Translations under genes and position numbers: made by a program
Notes under the pieces: model-generated
The model's input: the letters and a program-made list of their open reading frames with translations, nothing else
Database searches by the model: none
What the model was told of the DNA's origin: nothing
Assembly (NCBI GenBank): GCA_947579605.1
Contig: OX388325.1
Span: 15,247,572 to 15,311,571 of the forward strand
DNA length: 64,000 nucleotides
Reading direction: 5' to 3'
Source of the DNA: Athripsodes cinereus
Taxonomy: Eukaryota > Arthropoda > Insecta > Trichoptera > Leptoceridae
Shown: one piece after another, positions 1 through 12,283 of the stretch
Layout: every line of letters starts with the position of its first letter
Numbering within the stretch: the first letter of the stretch is position 1

Positions 1-704
1 AAAACAGCACGTAATAGATTTGATTTCTTTCAATAACTTTTCCCACAGATATCTCAGCGTAAAGGTTATTACATCGCTAGATGAATTATTTGTTATCAAT
101 ATCTCGTTTTAGAAAAAAATTACTCATATGAGATTTCATGAGACTATTGATAATGTTCTACTACTGTACCATCATAGTATATCCCAGAAGTGGGGTATCC
201 AGCGGACTAAATAGTTTGTCTATCTATCTCTGAACCCAACAATAAACTTTATCATTACATCTCACATTGAAAACAAAAGTGGCAGTCTACAAAAAATGAC
301 GATTTTGAGTTTAAACGATGTTTAAAACGCTCAAATTAAAACGCATCCAATACAAAAACACCTATTCCAATAGCTTTTTTAGTTTTCCCTAGAGGTCACT
401 AGTGTCCGTTTAAACTTTTTGTATAAGCTTCAAGTTGCTAATTAATAAAGTGACACTATACCAGTTGGAGTCAAACGGCCGCAGTGTTAGTACATTAATT
501 TAAGGAAAGACTAAATGCATAAATGACATTTTAAGTATAGTGTCATTTTTATATATTACTTGTATAAATAATGTATTCAAGAAACGAGTAGAGGTGTAAA
601 CTATAGAACTATACCAAAAACTTTAAACGGCCATACTGAAAAATCATGTTTTTTGTATAATGCCACTCAATGTGCGACATGTTAAATAACAAATATTTTT
701 ACAG
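1..704. other. Intron 5' of the first visible TTK exon
   Basis: No coding exon recognised. It ends with a clean acceptor (tatttttacag) at 704. A short piece of the 245-bp dispersed repeat is at about 163-225. Confidence 0.6.
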
Positions 705-3700
705 GTTCACTATTCTCAACATCAAAAAAAACATCACAACCCACTCCTAGACAGCCTCACGCATCATCCAGCAAAGAACATTCAGAAAGAGAAAGGAAAC
801 CACCCATCAAACCAACATCACTAGACGAGATATTCGCTTCGGCTCTCCAAATTGGAGAAGAACAACAAAAAGAACAGAGTGATTGTGAGAAGGAGAAAGA
901 GTCTCTGGGAATGCCTCAAGATAGACACAATCCTTTTGGGAATAAAGTCAATCAAAAAAATTATCATAACATGTTCGCTACACCTAAAACCAATGTCACG
1001 TCAAATTCCATCATTAAAGGATGTCGCGATAACAATTTTATCACACCTCTTAAACCGACAGACATTAGCGGTATCCATAAATACGAAACTCCTGGTACGC
1101 AGCAAAATAATAACAGTTTATTCCGAAATCAACAAACCCCTTTATTTACTATCAAAGAAAAAAGCGGTCCAACCCAAAAACATTCAATGAAAAAAGTTGA
1201 AATGTCGACGCAGCGGAAAAATAAAGAAAATCATTCTGATAAAGACATGGATAAAGATGTACAACTCAAAAAGAGTTTGTTTAAAGATATCAGCGACGTA
1301 CACGATAAACTCGCCGTTTTGAAAGAGGTTCAAAATAGCACTGGAAAAACTCCCATTTTGAAGCCAAATAGTAATTTTAAACAAGATTCAACATCGAAAA
1401 AGTTAATTGCTGAACCATCGTTTAATGTTAAAAAAGATGATATGATAGAAAAACCCGCAATCAATGATGGAAAAAGGCCACATTTTGAATATTCTGACGG
1501 CAAACCGCATTTCTTTAGCAGTCAACCAAAACAATTTGGTTTAGTTGATAGCAAAGATAAATTTTCTTCGAGTAATAATGCTCATGCAGTAGTGGATAAT
1601 CTTCTAGATCCTTCAAAAGATAATCAATATCCTGAATTTGTTTCCTCTAAACCTCAGATATGCGATAGAGTAATTGAAACAAATCAATTTTTAAATAAAG
1701 AACATCAGAATAATGAATACAATAGACGACAGGAACAACAGAATTTAAATATAGAATATCAAAATAATTTAGATAATCGTTTGTCTGTGGAATGTAATAA
1801 TCAAAGACAGCAACAGTTATCGGTTGTCGATGGTCATTTAAATTCCAAGCACGGAACGTCTTCCAATAAAATGAATGAAATGCAAAATAGATTGGTTTCC
1901 GGTAACGCTTTTCATCATTCCACACAGCAACAGTCTTTAAAGCAACACAGTAACAATGTTCCGAGGAATAGCACACAGCAGCTGGCAGGAACTGGGAGAC
2001 AGTTTAAGACTTTGACTATTAAAGGGAAGCAGTATATTGTGTTGGGAAGTCTCGGCTCTGGAGGATCTAGTGAAGTATTTAAGGTTAGCTAATAATATAA
2101 TCATCATCATCATCTAATATAAATATTCATATATATTTAATACGGTTTCAGTGAATGAATTCTGATTTATGTATCTTGTCAAAGTTATAGTTAATCCGTG
2201 GAACACTTGATAAAGGTTCTCTAAGTTGTTGAATGTCTTGTAAAAGGCACGTATTCTATGTAAAAGATATTTTACATCTTAAATTCAAATCAATGGGGTA
2301 CGCCGTCCATCCTGAATGTCTTTATAATTTTTGAGAACAGCTTGCACATTTATAACATGTGAGTGGTCTGCTGGTTACCTTATTAGTGGGAAATACTGTG
2401 ATGGTATAGTAGCATGTGGTAGTTGAAGTTAGAAAAGGTAATATATTTTAGTAGAAAAATATACACAAAGAAGCGTAACATTTGCACATTAAATTATTTA
2501 AAAGATGAAATCACTATAAAGTGATAATCTCACAATTATCAAAAAAAATAAAATAAATATTTATTATTATTTTGTTTTGTGTTACTGTTGAGTAAGACTA
2601 ACGCATAACCGGTTTCGCGGACTCCGAGTTCGCATCATCAGGTGCTGATCTATACTGAATTAAACAAAAACAAATACAAAAGTTCGTTAGGATTTACAGT
2701 GAGGGTGTAGGGGTAGGCGGGGTCGTGTTGGTTTCAGGCGTGGAGTTCTTGGAATATGAGATGGGGAATAGTTGTAGTAAGGGAGACGAATTCGGAAGAT
2801 TATTTTTTTTTTTAAAGTTTTTTTGAGTTTTATTTTTATTTTTTTTATTTTATTTCATAGAGACACTCACAGAAAACTGACAACACAATACATAAATTAC
2901 ATACTACAGCATGCACAATCAGAGAATTCAATTAAATTAAAGTGTAACTCAATATCTGCGGTGACAAGGCAAAGGGGCACAAGCCAGCCCCGCAGCACCG
3001 AGCCACCCCCCCCCCCCCCACAGAAATGCAGGCATACATCACACCCCACAAAGTAATGGGATCAAGGGCAGCCCATGGTACTAGGCAACCCCGGATGCCA
3101 ACACCTGCGAAGCGCGACATACACCCACACCTCCGCGGAGGGAACAACTCAAAAACAACTCTTTTAGTCGAGTTATTATTTTTATTAATTTCTATTGCTT
3201 CCAGTGCTGTCAAAGTTGGTCGGTATGTGTGTGTATGTAATAATTTTAAACTATGGTTGCTAAAAGAGTGGTCAGTTTCTATTATATGGTTTGCAAATTC
3301 AGAAAAATTGTTATTGGTAATACATAGATCAGTATAGATCAGCACCTGATGATGCGAACTCGGAGTCCGCGAAACCGGTCGTGCGTTAGTCTTACTCAAC
3401 AGTAACACAAAACAAAATAATAATAAATATTTATTTTATTTTATTTGATAATTTAAAATGAAGTGTTACAAAGTAAATGCCGATACAATTAATGATAATC
3501 TCACGACTGCATATCATCACATTTTTTCTTACGTAAACTGATTTGTTGATTTTGTTATGTGAATGATGATGTGCAAGAAGAATAAAATGAAAATAAACTC
3601 ATCTTCTGTGTAATTGGTACATTTTCGAGTCCGATTCCAAATCTTTCCACTCCAATAAGTGGTGGCAAACATCACCTAGTCTTCACCTGAAATCAGGCCT

Positions 3701-6700
3701 TTAGCACTACAGCCACCTGTCATCAGTGGGCATATTATTAGTAGATAGCTATCATCCCGATAGCGCCGCATTCAAATTTTATGTCTTCTGCAGGCAGATA
3801 TCTGTACTTTTATATTTATTTATTCAGATTATAAAACAATGAGTATACACATAAACAGAAATAATTAACAAAACGCAAAATATAAACAATGCAATATCCT
3901 ACTCAACTTGTATTCATAATTCATAATTCAACACTTTGTTGTATTACATTAAGCCCACGAGGTTGTCATTTATAATAAAAGTTATAAAAAACAAAACACC
4001 CAATTAATATTCATAAAAACCACCCAAAGCAGACAATGCGGCTGCGCATGCACTTCCGAACAAGCAAGGTGATTAGAACTATGCAATCAGCATCCGCAGC
4101 AGCCTCACTAGGCAAGTGCCTGTATTGATGCAAGCTGCTATAGGTTCACTTTACACATTGTGACAACGTCTCGTAGTCTATTGAGGGACTTTTTTTGTGT
4201 ATATATTAAATTGTATCTTATATTAATATTTTTCGTAGTATCCTTTCCAATGGGCCACTTGCAGGTTTTTTTTTTATTACATAAAATTGTAAATTAGTAT
4301 GAAAGAAACACAACCACAATTAATTTTATTTTTTCTTGCACTATTTTCTTAGTTATTAGCTTTTAAAAATTGGATTTTCTCGGAATGATCAAAAACGATA
4401 TGGCGGCGCTGTGACGTCACGGAGTCCCATGTGTGTATGAGATTATAATCTGTGGTTGCGAAAGTTACTATGATTCACGGGACTCCGTGACGTCATCAGC
4501 TGTTTATAGAGTGTTTTGCCCATAGAGTAAGTAATAATAAAGAGATGACATGAGCCCAAAATCCCATTCCATTCTAATTGAGAATTTCTAAGAATTGAAG
4601 TTAGCTACAGGACGATTCATAGTGATGTCAATACAATTTACAATCATCGATGTTTTTAACATAATCGACGCCACTATCCTACTTGCAATGTTTTCATATA
4701 ATAATGTTTCGTTCCATTTTTTCTTACCTTCTTTATTTTTAATACTTGCATTGTATACCTGGCGGGGTAAGCATAGAGGTTGAAAATACTTACTTATCAG
4801 ACCATGAAATACACGAAATAATGCTAATAAATTAGAGGAGGGATATATTGTATACTCTATACTTAAGTTGTTAATAGATTTGATCTAAATAGCATTTTTT
4901 TGGTTTACTCTTTACAGGTACGTTCACAAAATAGGCATTAGAATGGGTTTCATTTTTTATAATACTTACATATCTTTAGTCTTTAACTCTATGGTGTTGG
5001 ACATAAGCTTCTTTAAAACTTTTCCAATATACTGTAGTAAGGAAAAATCTAATTCTTCATGCAAATGTAATGTTAATTTATTTAAATCATTTGGAAAGTT
5101 TTAAATTAAATGTTAACAAGTTTCAAGTGGAAGCCTTTTTGTTATGCCTCCTCCATTCAGAGCGTCTCTGTGCCAATCGCGTCACCTCTTACCACGACAT
5201 AGTGTTCAGAAATAGTCCACTTTTAGAGAGAATAAATTTATTTATTTATTAATATATTTTGTGGTTTTACGGCATCGGAGACTATTGCATAACAACAAAG
5301 TTGACAGAAAAATTGCAAAATTACACAAAGAATATTCCATAAACTACATTAAAACAACCTTATAAATACAAACAAAAATTAGATACTAGAGAATACAAAT
5401 ATTCCGACAAAACTGACCAAGTTTATATCCATCTGAACATCTATCCTATTACCTCACGCCGTATCCCAAGTGGGGTAGCAGAGAGAACGGAACGCCATAT
5501 AGATCTGACCTTACATACTTCGTTCGCTTCTACTACAGTCATACAATTTCTCATGCACGTATGTCGGTTTCTTTAACTAAAAACACGACCGTCCTTGACA
5601 ATTTGATCTACATGATCAAGTCATATAGTTCTCGGATACCCGCGCTTCCTTATATCCACAACACTCCTCTTGCATCCACTCATTTTCTAATATCCTTGGG
5701 ACTGCATCTCTCTTTAATCTCTTTCTACACCCTCTGCGATCTAATTGACATGATCCTTCAAATTGCGTGGAACACAAAATACTATTTTTTGTCGGTGTCC
5801 AGTTATGTATATTCACAGAAGCAATCCATGCAGAGCGATATGGTTCATTTTTCGGAAATCTGGAAATCAATAAAAAGTAGTTAAACCAATGAATAAATAA
5901 TAATAAAGACACAAAACAAATGAGTTTTAAAGTTTGTTAATATTTCTTTTGTCTTTTTATTCTGTCCTATAGTTTGTTTTGCAATGTATCATAATCTTTT
6001 CCAGGTACAAATATTTATAAATATAATTGCTTTTAGGTATAATTACTTTACAACTTTTCTAAGTAAAATTATACACAAACATTCGCATACTCATTGTGAA
6101 TAATCCAAAACAATACTATTTTATGAGATTCTACCATCCCATTATATTGAAAAAAAAAAAAAACAAGTTTACTAAGAATTACATACCTACTACTAGCATT
6201 GGTAAATTACAAGCTATTGAAACAGGACTAATAATGCATTTTTTTTGACTCGACTATCTAATAATATAATGGCGATCGTTTGAGCTACGATATATTTATT
6301 TATTGATTCTTTCCTGTACATTTATAAAAAAAAGTAGCTTCATACACGATTAGAAAAATATTAAATACAATCAATAGGGCGAGTTTATCGTAGAAGACCC
6401 ATTTTTCAACTAGCCCAATTTCATATTAATTTAATTTGAAAAATCAGAAAGAAAGAGAGAAGGTAGATACAATATATGAAATAAGAACAAAAAATCTAAT
6501 TTATTAATGTAATCTCAATTATGACTATGTATTAACGTTGTTATATACAATATAGATATGCGTATAGATTTGTTAAAATTTATGTATTAATTTATAAAAT
6601 GGCATGAGCATTTCATAGGAAATAGTTGAGATGTTATGTAATCACTTAAATACTTTAGTTGAGTAAAAATTATCAGTCGATGTTTTGTTTCGATGTTAAT

Positions 6701-9700
6701 CATCGACGCTCATTTCCATACCTATGACATTATGCCAAAAATTAGAAACGTCAAAACACATTTTAAAAGTGAGTTTTTAATCCTAAAATCGAGTGACATT
6801 CTTTTAAAATATAAAAAAACGTTAGAGCTATAGTATATTTATTGCTTGTGATTGATTATATTACTAAAATATAATAAATAAGGACTAAAAAATACAAAAA
6901 TGTTTCATACTTACAAGTAAAAGGACACATCCGATTTATTATTCAAATTATCCCTTTTACAGGACGGAAATGAACAGATTTTCATTTTTGAACTCATGTA
7001 GACACAACAAAATAACAATATTTAACAAAAATAACAATTTCACTCGAAAAATAAATAAGAAAACACGTCGACATAAACGAAACACAACACGCCGCGCCCA
7101 CTTGTCAGACAATATTATTAGCAAATGACGTACTGTAGCTAACTTCTCCTTGATGTGTTAAGGGGATAAGGGGACAAAAATTTGCCTCACTAGAGAACAA
7201 AAGAATCCAATAGCCGTAGCGTATCTACCTACTTACTTGATCTTTGGTTTTGCCAAACGTCAAAAATTTTGGGTTTTATTTTTGGAAATTCTTCATAATT
7301 TAGATATTTAAAAAATTTTAACTGACATATTTGTGTTTTCCGACCTCAAATTTACTAAATTCGATCATTTTTATTAAAATCCCCCACGACTGCAAGTGGC
7401 CCATTCTAATTGGTATAATGTATTTGTTTTCAGGTAATGGACCCAAACGACTCCTCCATGTACGCTGTGAAGTGTGTTAACTTGGCCGTGGAACAGAGTG
7501 TAGCCCAGAGTTATGTGAATGAAATCAAATTGTTACAGAGACTGCAGGGCTCTGATAGAGTCATCACCATGTACGACTAGTAAGTATCTTAATTTAGTTC
7601 TTCAAATACCTTAAAAGCAAATTACAACAGTAGAAATAAATTGGACGTATTACAATGTCGTAATTAGAAGGTGTTGGGACACCTTTTTCACTTCTTCCGA
7701 TAAGATTTTGTAAACATGGTTCTCCAATCCAGATATCTGATTGGTTTTGTCATCTGCACGTTGAGCTCAAATCCAGTTAAGCAACAAAAAATATATTAAT
7801 ATTTTAAACATGTATTGCAATGTATTATTCCATGAAGCACCTGGCAAAGGATTGGTCTCCCACTCTTCTCCATAAGTTTTTGAGTGTCCTGTAAAAGGCA
7901 GGTGTTCAAAAATTAACGACATTGTATCTTATATACATTTTTAAATAAAATATTTAAACTTGAATCACTATGTTTATTTGTCACATTAATTTAAATTACG
8001 CTATCGCGATTTCAGTGCACTTGCACCATTGACGAGCTTTTCAAGACTTTAAATATTTTATTTAAAAATGTCTCGTAATTTTTACATAGTTAATGCCTCT
8101 AAAATAAGTGCATCTTATATACAGCAGAGCTGAGATTTACCACTCATCCTGGATGTCTCAATACTTTTTGGCGCATAGAGGACAGTTTGCACGTTTTTTA
8201 CATGCAACTGGTTTGCTGGCTACCCCACTTGTGGAATAAATAAATATATTTGCATGGGTAGAGAGTTTCTAATATAAAACAAGTCATGGTACTAAGACTC
8301 GAGTTTTCTTTCTTTTTTTTTTTTTACAAAGATGTATCTGGGTTTTTTTTTATTTTATATATTGGTAAAAAGTACAAAGCAGACAACAGCTATAAATATG
8401 GTTTATAAAAATAAGTCATTACTTACTTTACTTTTCGTATGGCTCGGTGTTGATGAATCTTAACCCATGTGGGCTGCGTCGTGTCCTCTACAGTAAGTAA
8501 TAATAAGTTATGAATGACTCAGCTGTCATCCACAAACATGTACCACAGTTAAGTCAATTATTTAAGTATTGCACATTCCGCTCGTTCATCTGTTATAAAC
8601 CAGATAAATCTTATACATCTTTCACGTTAAGCTAAAAGCTTGTATCGTGAAAGGGTAGTTTGCTGGCACCTGGAATGGAGCCGCTAACCTCTTGTGCATG
8701 AGGCCAAGGCTCTACCGCCAGGCTACCGACAAACTCAAATACTTTTATTTGCATTCGCACATTTAATAAAATATAGATGTGCAAATATAATTAATTGTTT
8801 TGTTTCATTTGCAGTGAGTTTGTTGACAAGCGAATGCTGTACGTGGTTCTAGAGATGGGAGACGTGGACCTCTCCAAGTTGATGAAAGGCTACAGAGCAC
8901 GCGAGAGTAGATTGCCATTACCTATTCTTATGTGTTACTGGACTGAGATGCTTACAGCTGTGAGGCACATACACCAAAATGGTTGGTGACACATCTTTTC
9001 TTAAATTTAGCATATTTTAATTTTTAATAACAGGCTCTTATGTTTTGATCATTCTCGGCAGACAAATCGAAAGGGATTTCCAAGAGGATCTACTACTGTC
9101 ACCATCTTCAGATGAGAAAAAGTATAATAGAGAAGGATAATTCTTATTAATTTATTGTGCTAAAAAGTGCATTGTAATAATATATTTTCCGAAATGTATT
9201 TATGAATAGAATGCCATCTAAAAATTTACATATAACTTATCAGAAGAGGAGAAATAGTGGCTTAAATCTTATGAATCGGCTCAGGCTGGATTAAGAACAC
9301 TTTTCTCTTGGTAATGTCTTTTGGATGTTTTTGTCATGCATTTGTGTGAAGATTCTCACGTTCAATAATTTGTGTGCACTCACAACTGTTATTAGCCCCA
9401 TGATGTGGACTGGCTTTTTTGTATTTCTTTACCTCAAGATTCTGTCCATTGCATGATTCCGGATCGTCATATTTTATTTATTTTATTGTTGGGGTAAAAT
9501 ATGCACCGCGACCTATAAGATCTATTGTACTCCCCCTGCTCAGCTTTCCCGGTGGTGCCCGGCAAAATCGTCATATTTTACTATTATCAATGTTTGTCTA
9601 TCTGTTTAGCTGTACCATTTGGATGTCTTCCATTAGTAGTGTAGCCAGTGGATTAATTGTCCCAAATATTCTTTGCAGGTATCATCCATTCCGACTTGAA

Positions 9701-11459
9701 ACCGGCCAATTTTCTATTGGTGCACGGCCGGTTGAAGTTGATAGACTTTGGCATTGCTTCTTCTCTCAATGCGGACGCCACCAGTGTCCTCAAAGACTCC
9801 ACAACAGGTACTTTTAACTACATCAGCCCCGAGGCTGTCAATGCTGGCAGCGAAGGAAGAGATCCCATCAAGGTAAGATAAATTAACATTTACCTATCGT
9901 TCTTTCACAGTACATTGTTCCTATGACAACGACATCAGAGCACTGGAAATGTTGTGGGAAGAGGTGATTCAATTGGTGCAGAGATGCTCTAAATGGAAGA
10001 GGCTTGTTTCTGCCCTGTGTTTCCGAGGGGACCATTGAAGTTCAAGAAAGAGAGAGAGATTTTCTGTAATTTGTACGCAAATGAATGTATACACATTCAT
10101 TTTGGCTAATATTATCTTTCATTCTTATTATCACGACATATCTGACACGTGGGGTAGCCACCGGACAAACTGTGTGTAATAAACATACAAGTCAACTTTG
10201 CCGTGCCAATTAAGTTAAGACATTCAGGGTGGGTGGCATACCTCATTCTTGAAATGGAATATGTTAAATGTCTTACATGTGATGCTTTACAAATGCCTGC
10301 TTTTACAGGACACTGAAAACTTGTGGGAGATCTATTCTTGTTGGGGACTGCCGAGATTATTTATACTAAGATTATTTCCCCTGTGAAATTATGTTTTATC
10401 CAATTATTTGTTAGTGGAATAAATGCTGTGGAGATGCGTTCACTGAGAAGAATGGTTGGTAAAACGTTGCGAAATAGAGTGAAGAATGAGGATATCAGGA
10501 GAATGAGCGGATGTGAGAGGAGTGTTGTGGATAGAATGCGTGTAAACAAATTACGATGGTTTGGACATGTTGAGCGAATGCAAGATGAAAGTATGACGAA
10601 GAGGATGTATTTATCTGAAAGAAGGGGTGTTAGGAACCGCGGACGTCCTAAAACCGTGTGGCTTGATCATGTGGACTAAATTCTTAAGGACGGACGCGTG
10701 TTGAGTAAGAGAAATCAGCGTGCATTTATGAGAAACTGGATGAATGTAGAGGAAGCGAAAGAAGTATGTAAGGATAGATCTATATGGCGTTCCGTTCTCT
10801 TTGCCTACCCCTCCTGGGGTATAGTATAGTATAGTAGTTAGTATTTAAAATGCTATTTAACAAATCTGCAGATTTTGTTCATCCAAATACACTGTTTCAA
10901 ACCATTATGTTCAATAAGCAATTGCATATTTTTTAACCAAAATTTCACAATACTGCATACTATTATTTATATTTCAGATCTCTTACAAATCTGATGTATG
11001 GTCGCTGGGCTGCATTCTGTATGGCATGTTATATGGCAGGACCCCCTTTAGTCACGTCACACACATTATAGCCAAAATACGAGCGCTCTGCAACCCGCAC
11101 CAGCCCATAGACTATCCGGAAATACAAGGTAAAATATGACTGCAGATTTTTACTGATTTATTCTTTACTGGGATTCCATGGGATAGCAATATTGTCTGAA
11201 TCAAGATATAAAATTTAAATTAATGATTTTTCCAGGCGTCCCACCCGTTCTCATGCAAGCCCTGCGTTGGTGTCTAACGCACGACGTCAAGAAACGTCCA
11301 AGCGTTCAACAGCTCATAGAGTTGCCGTACATGGGGGAGATACCTCGTCCCGTCCCCGCCAACAATAAGAAGCTTCCTATCTCAATCCTGTTGAAGATCA
11401 AAAACGTCCTGACTGCTGAAGAACTGGAGTGCCTTACACAAGTGCTGGAAGGGAAGTGA
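705..11459 (+). CDS. TTK: TTK/MPS1-family dual-specificity protein kinase, 3' six exons (5' end missing)
   Basis: MPS1/TTK kinases act at kinetochores in the spindle assembly checkpoint. Exons seen: 705-2083, 7434-7579, 8815-8981, 9679-9872, 10978-11128 and 11236-11459 (stop TGA); all junctions are GT-AG and in phase. The first exon opens at an acceptor (acag) and encodes about 460 residues of low-complexity, Asn/Gln/Lys/Ser-rich sequence, as in the disordered N-terminal half of the family, then the glycine loop GSGGSSEVF. Later exons give the ATP-binding lysine (YAVKCV), the hinge region VLEMGDVDL, the catalytic loop HSDLKPANF (HSD instead of HRD is typical of MPS1), DFGIA, the activation and P+1 stretch [10 protein letters not shown], and [11 protein letters not shown]. 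The last exon adds a tail of about 40 residues. Start codon and any TPR region are not visible, so they must lie upstream. The identification is strong; the symbol is by family resemblance. Confidence 0.93.
2613..2641 (-). ncRNA. Hammerhead-ribozyme-like core, mirror copy
   Basis: Reverse complement of the core at 3346-3374: CTGATGA, the same stem II sequence, then GAAA. It is followed by ccggttatgcgttagtc instead of ccggtcgtgcgttagtc, so the two arms differ by two bases there. Confidence 0.55.
3346..3374 (+). ncRNA. Hammerhead-ribozyme-like core in a Penelope-like terminus
   Basis: CTGATGA at 3346-3352 and GAAA at 3371-3374 enclose a hairpin-forming stretch with GCG pairing CGC and an inner ACT/AGT stem. 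This is the order of the conserved hammerhead core (CUGANGA, stem II, GAAA). Stem III and the cleavage triplet (possibly the GTC in gcgttagtc) are less clear, so activity is not proven. The mirror copy is at 2613-2641 on the minus strand. Confidence 0.55.
4403..4500. repeat. Inverted repeat around gtgacgtcac
   Basis: gctgtgacgtcacggagtcc on the left and gggactccgtgacgtcatca on the right are inverted, about 60 bp apart. It is probably part of a fold-back element in the intron after the first visible TTK exon. CRE-like cores (tgacgtca) are present but I do not infer a regulatory role. Confidence 0.55.
5450..5775 (-). mobile_element. RTE-like LINE 3' fragment, degraded
   Basis: Read on the minus strand it matches the 3' part of the subfamily at 10410-10835 (the block coding for the tail of the GRP-W-DHVDQ-LKDGRVL motif and the terminal YP motif), with several frame breaks. 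It lies in the intron after the first visible TTK exon. Confidence 0.65.
8600..8738 (-). mobile_element. tRNA-derived SINE, family A, partial
   Basis: Reverse-oriented copy of the 36238-36418 SINE: the plus strand shows tatacatctttcac, ctaaaagcttgt, a mutated B box, and ctctaccgccaggctacc from the A-box region. Lies about 80 bp upstream of the TTK exon starting at 8815. Confidence 0.75.
9900..10055. repeat. Dispersed repeat, about 150 bp
   Basis: Blocks cagtacattgttcctatgac, gatgctctaaatggaagagg and tctgccctgtgtttccgagg recur at 30965-31110, and in reverse at 18345-18440, 5140-5205 and 56490-56575. No coding sequence. Family unknown. Confidence 0.6.
10410..10835 (+). mobile_element. RTE-like LINE 3' fragment (second subfamily)
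   Basis: Encodes [19 protein letters not shown], then [20 protein letters not shown], the same C-terminal signature as the copy at 16124-17488 but a diverged subfamily. It is broken by a stop after LDHVD and ends near YPSWG. It is in the intron before the fifth visible TTK exon. The open frame that covers part of it is not a host gene. Confidence 0.8.
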
Positions 11460-12044
11460 ACTAAGATGGAAAATTTAGACTGATTGCATTGCAAACATCA
11501 ATATGTCAGAAGAAAATATATTATGTTAACTTCTTTGACATATTGAAACACCATAAACATATTAGTTCTCTAGTCCTTCTTATTTAATAAGAGCTTAATT
11601 TTTTTATGGAACTGGCTGTTAGCCTAAGTCATTGCAACACTGAATGCAAATATCAAATTTTTAAATTTGGAATGAGAAATTCAAAATTTTTGCACAAAAA
11701 TGAAGAAATTGTGAATTTTCTCAAATCGCCACACCAAATTAAAAATGTTGTTACGGGGTAAAAGTTTGTAAAGCTGGGTATTTTTATTTTATGAATTCCC
11801 TATATACCTAATTGTTTCAGGGGTCCCGCAATAGCTAGGACTGTTGCTTGCGCAAGCACGCTATACTTAGCCATTATTAATGACTAATGTTTTGAAAAAA
11901 AATGTTTCGTTTTCTGAATAAGAGGAACCTATGTATGATATTAAAGTCTAACTCTGCTGCAAAAGTATATTGCATAATATGTGAGTGTTTTGTTCTCCCT
12001 GTTTAGGTAGTAGAATTCTATAAAGAAATTTAAAAACAAATGTT

Positions 12045-12180
12045 ACTTTGGGTTAGTTGGAAGAGATTGCGCCTTTGCGATAAACTCGCCCTCTGTATAT
12101 TGACTGTATTTAATTTGAATGTATACCTTTTATGTAATTGTTTTTAATCAATGTATAGTAAAGAATGAATAAATAAAATA
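12045..12180 (+). mobile_element. LINE 3'-end fragment (jockey-like family)
   Basis: Shares the block gttagttggaagagattgcgcc ... cgataaactcgccctctgta ... gtattg ... AATAAATAAA with the copies at 20155-20265, 27608-27745 and 44640-44785; only the 3' tail is kept. It is about 600 bp after the TTK stop codon, so its AATAAA could serve the TTK mRNA. Shorter copies at 16010-16110, 32912-32965 and 34015-34075 have lost part of the block. Confidence 0.7.
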
Positions 12181-12283
12181 TATTATGTTCTTTATTGAAA
12201 GATATGTCTTTCGTGTTATAAGGACATTGTCAATCTGAGATTGTCAAGAGTGAGACGTAAGACGTCTCTCTCAACAATGAACA

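Larger units (their letters stand above)
2537..3451 (-). mobile_element. Penelope-like element remnant with inverted termini
   Basis: Two inverted arms of about 120 bp (2537-2656 and 3331-3451) are nearly identical when one is reverse-complemented. Between them, on the minus strand around 3181-3309, an open frame encodes [16 protein letters not shown] then [11 protein letters not shown], resembling the C-terminal GIY-YIG-type endonuclease part of Penelope-like elements. Both arms carry a hammerhead-like core (see 2613-2641 and 3346-3374). The reverse transcriptase is absent, so the copy is dead. It lies in the intron after the first visible TTK exon. Confidence 0.7.
3452..7433. other. Rest of the intron between TTK exons 705-2083 and 7434-7579
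   Basis: Non-coding, very AT-rich. Contains LINE-tail-like AT repeats (3815-3990), the inverted repeat at 4403-4500, a minus-strand LINE fragment (5450-5775) and possible matching end sequences at 4246-4264 and 7391-7412. No host gene is supported here. Confidence 0.6.

Noticed and set aside
2823..3056. Plus-strand ORF of 77 codons with a proline run
   Set aside because: It lies within the Penelope-like remnant and its proline run comes from a poly(C) tract; the antisense frame carries the recognisable remnant.
4403..4500. CRE-type promoter element
   Set aside because: The tgacgtca cores fall in a fold-back repeat inside an intron; no promoter context was seen.
9419..9817. 132-codon ORF overlapping the TTK kinase exon 9679-9872
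   Set aside because: It is the wrong frame of that exon extended into the intron; the correct frame gives the conserved HSDLKPANF and DFG motifs.
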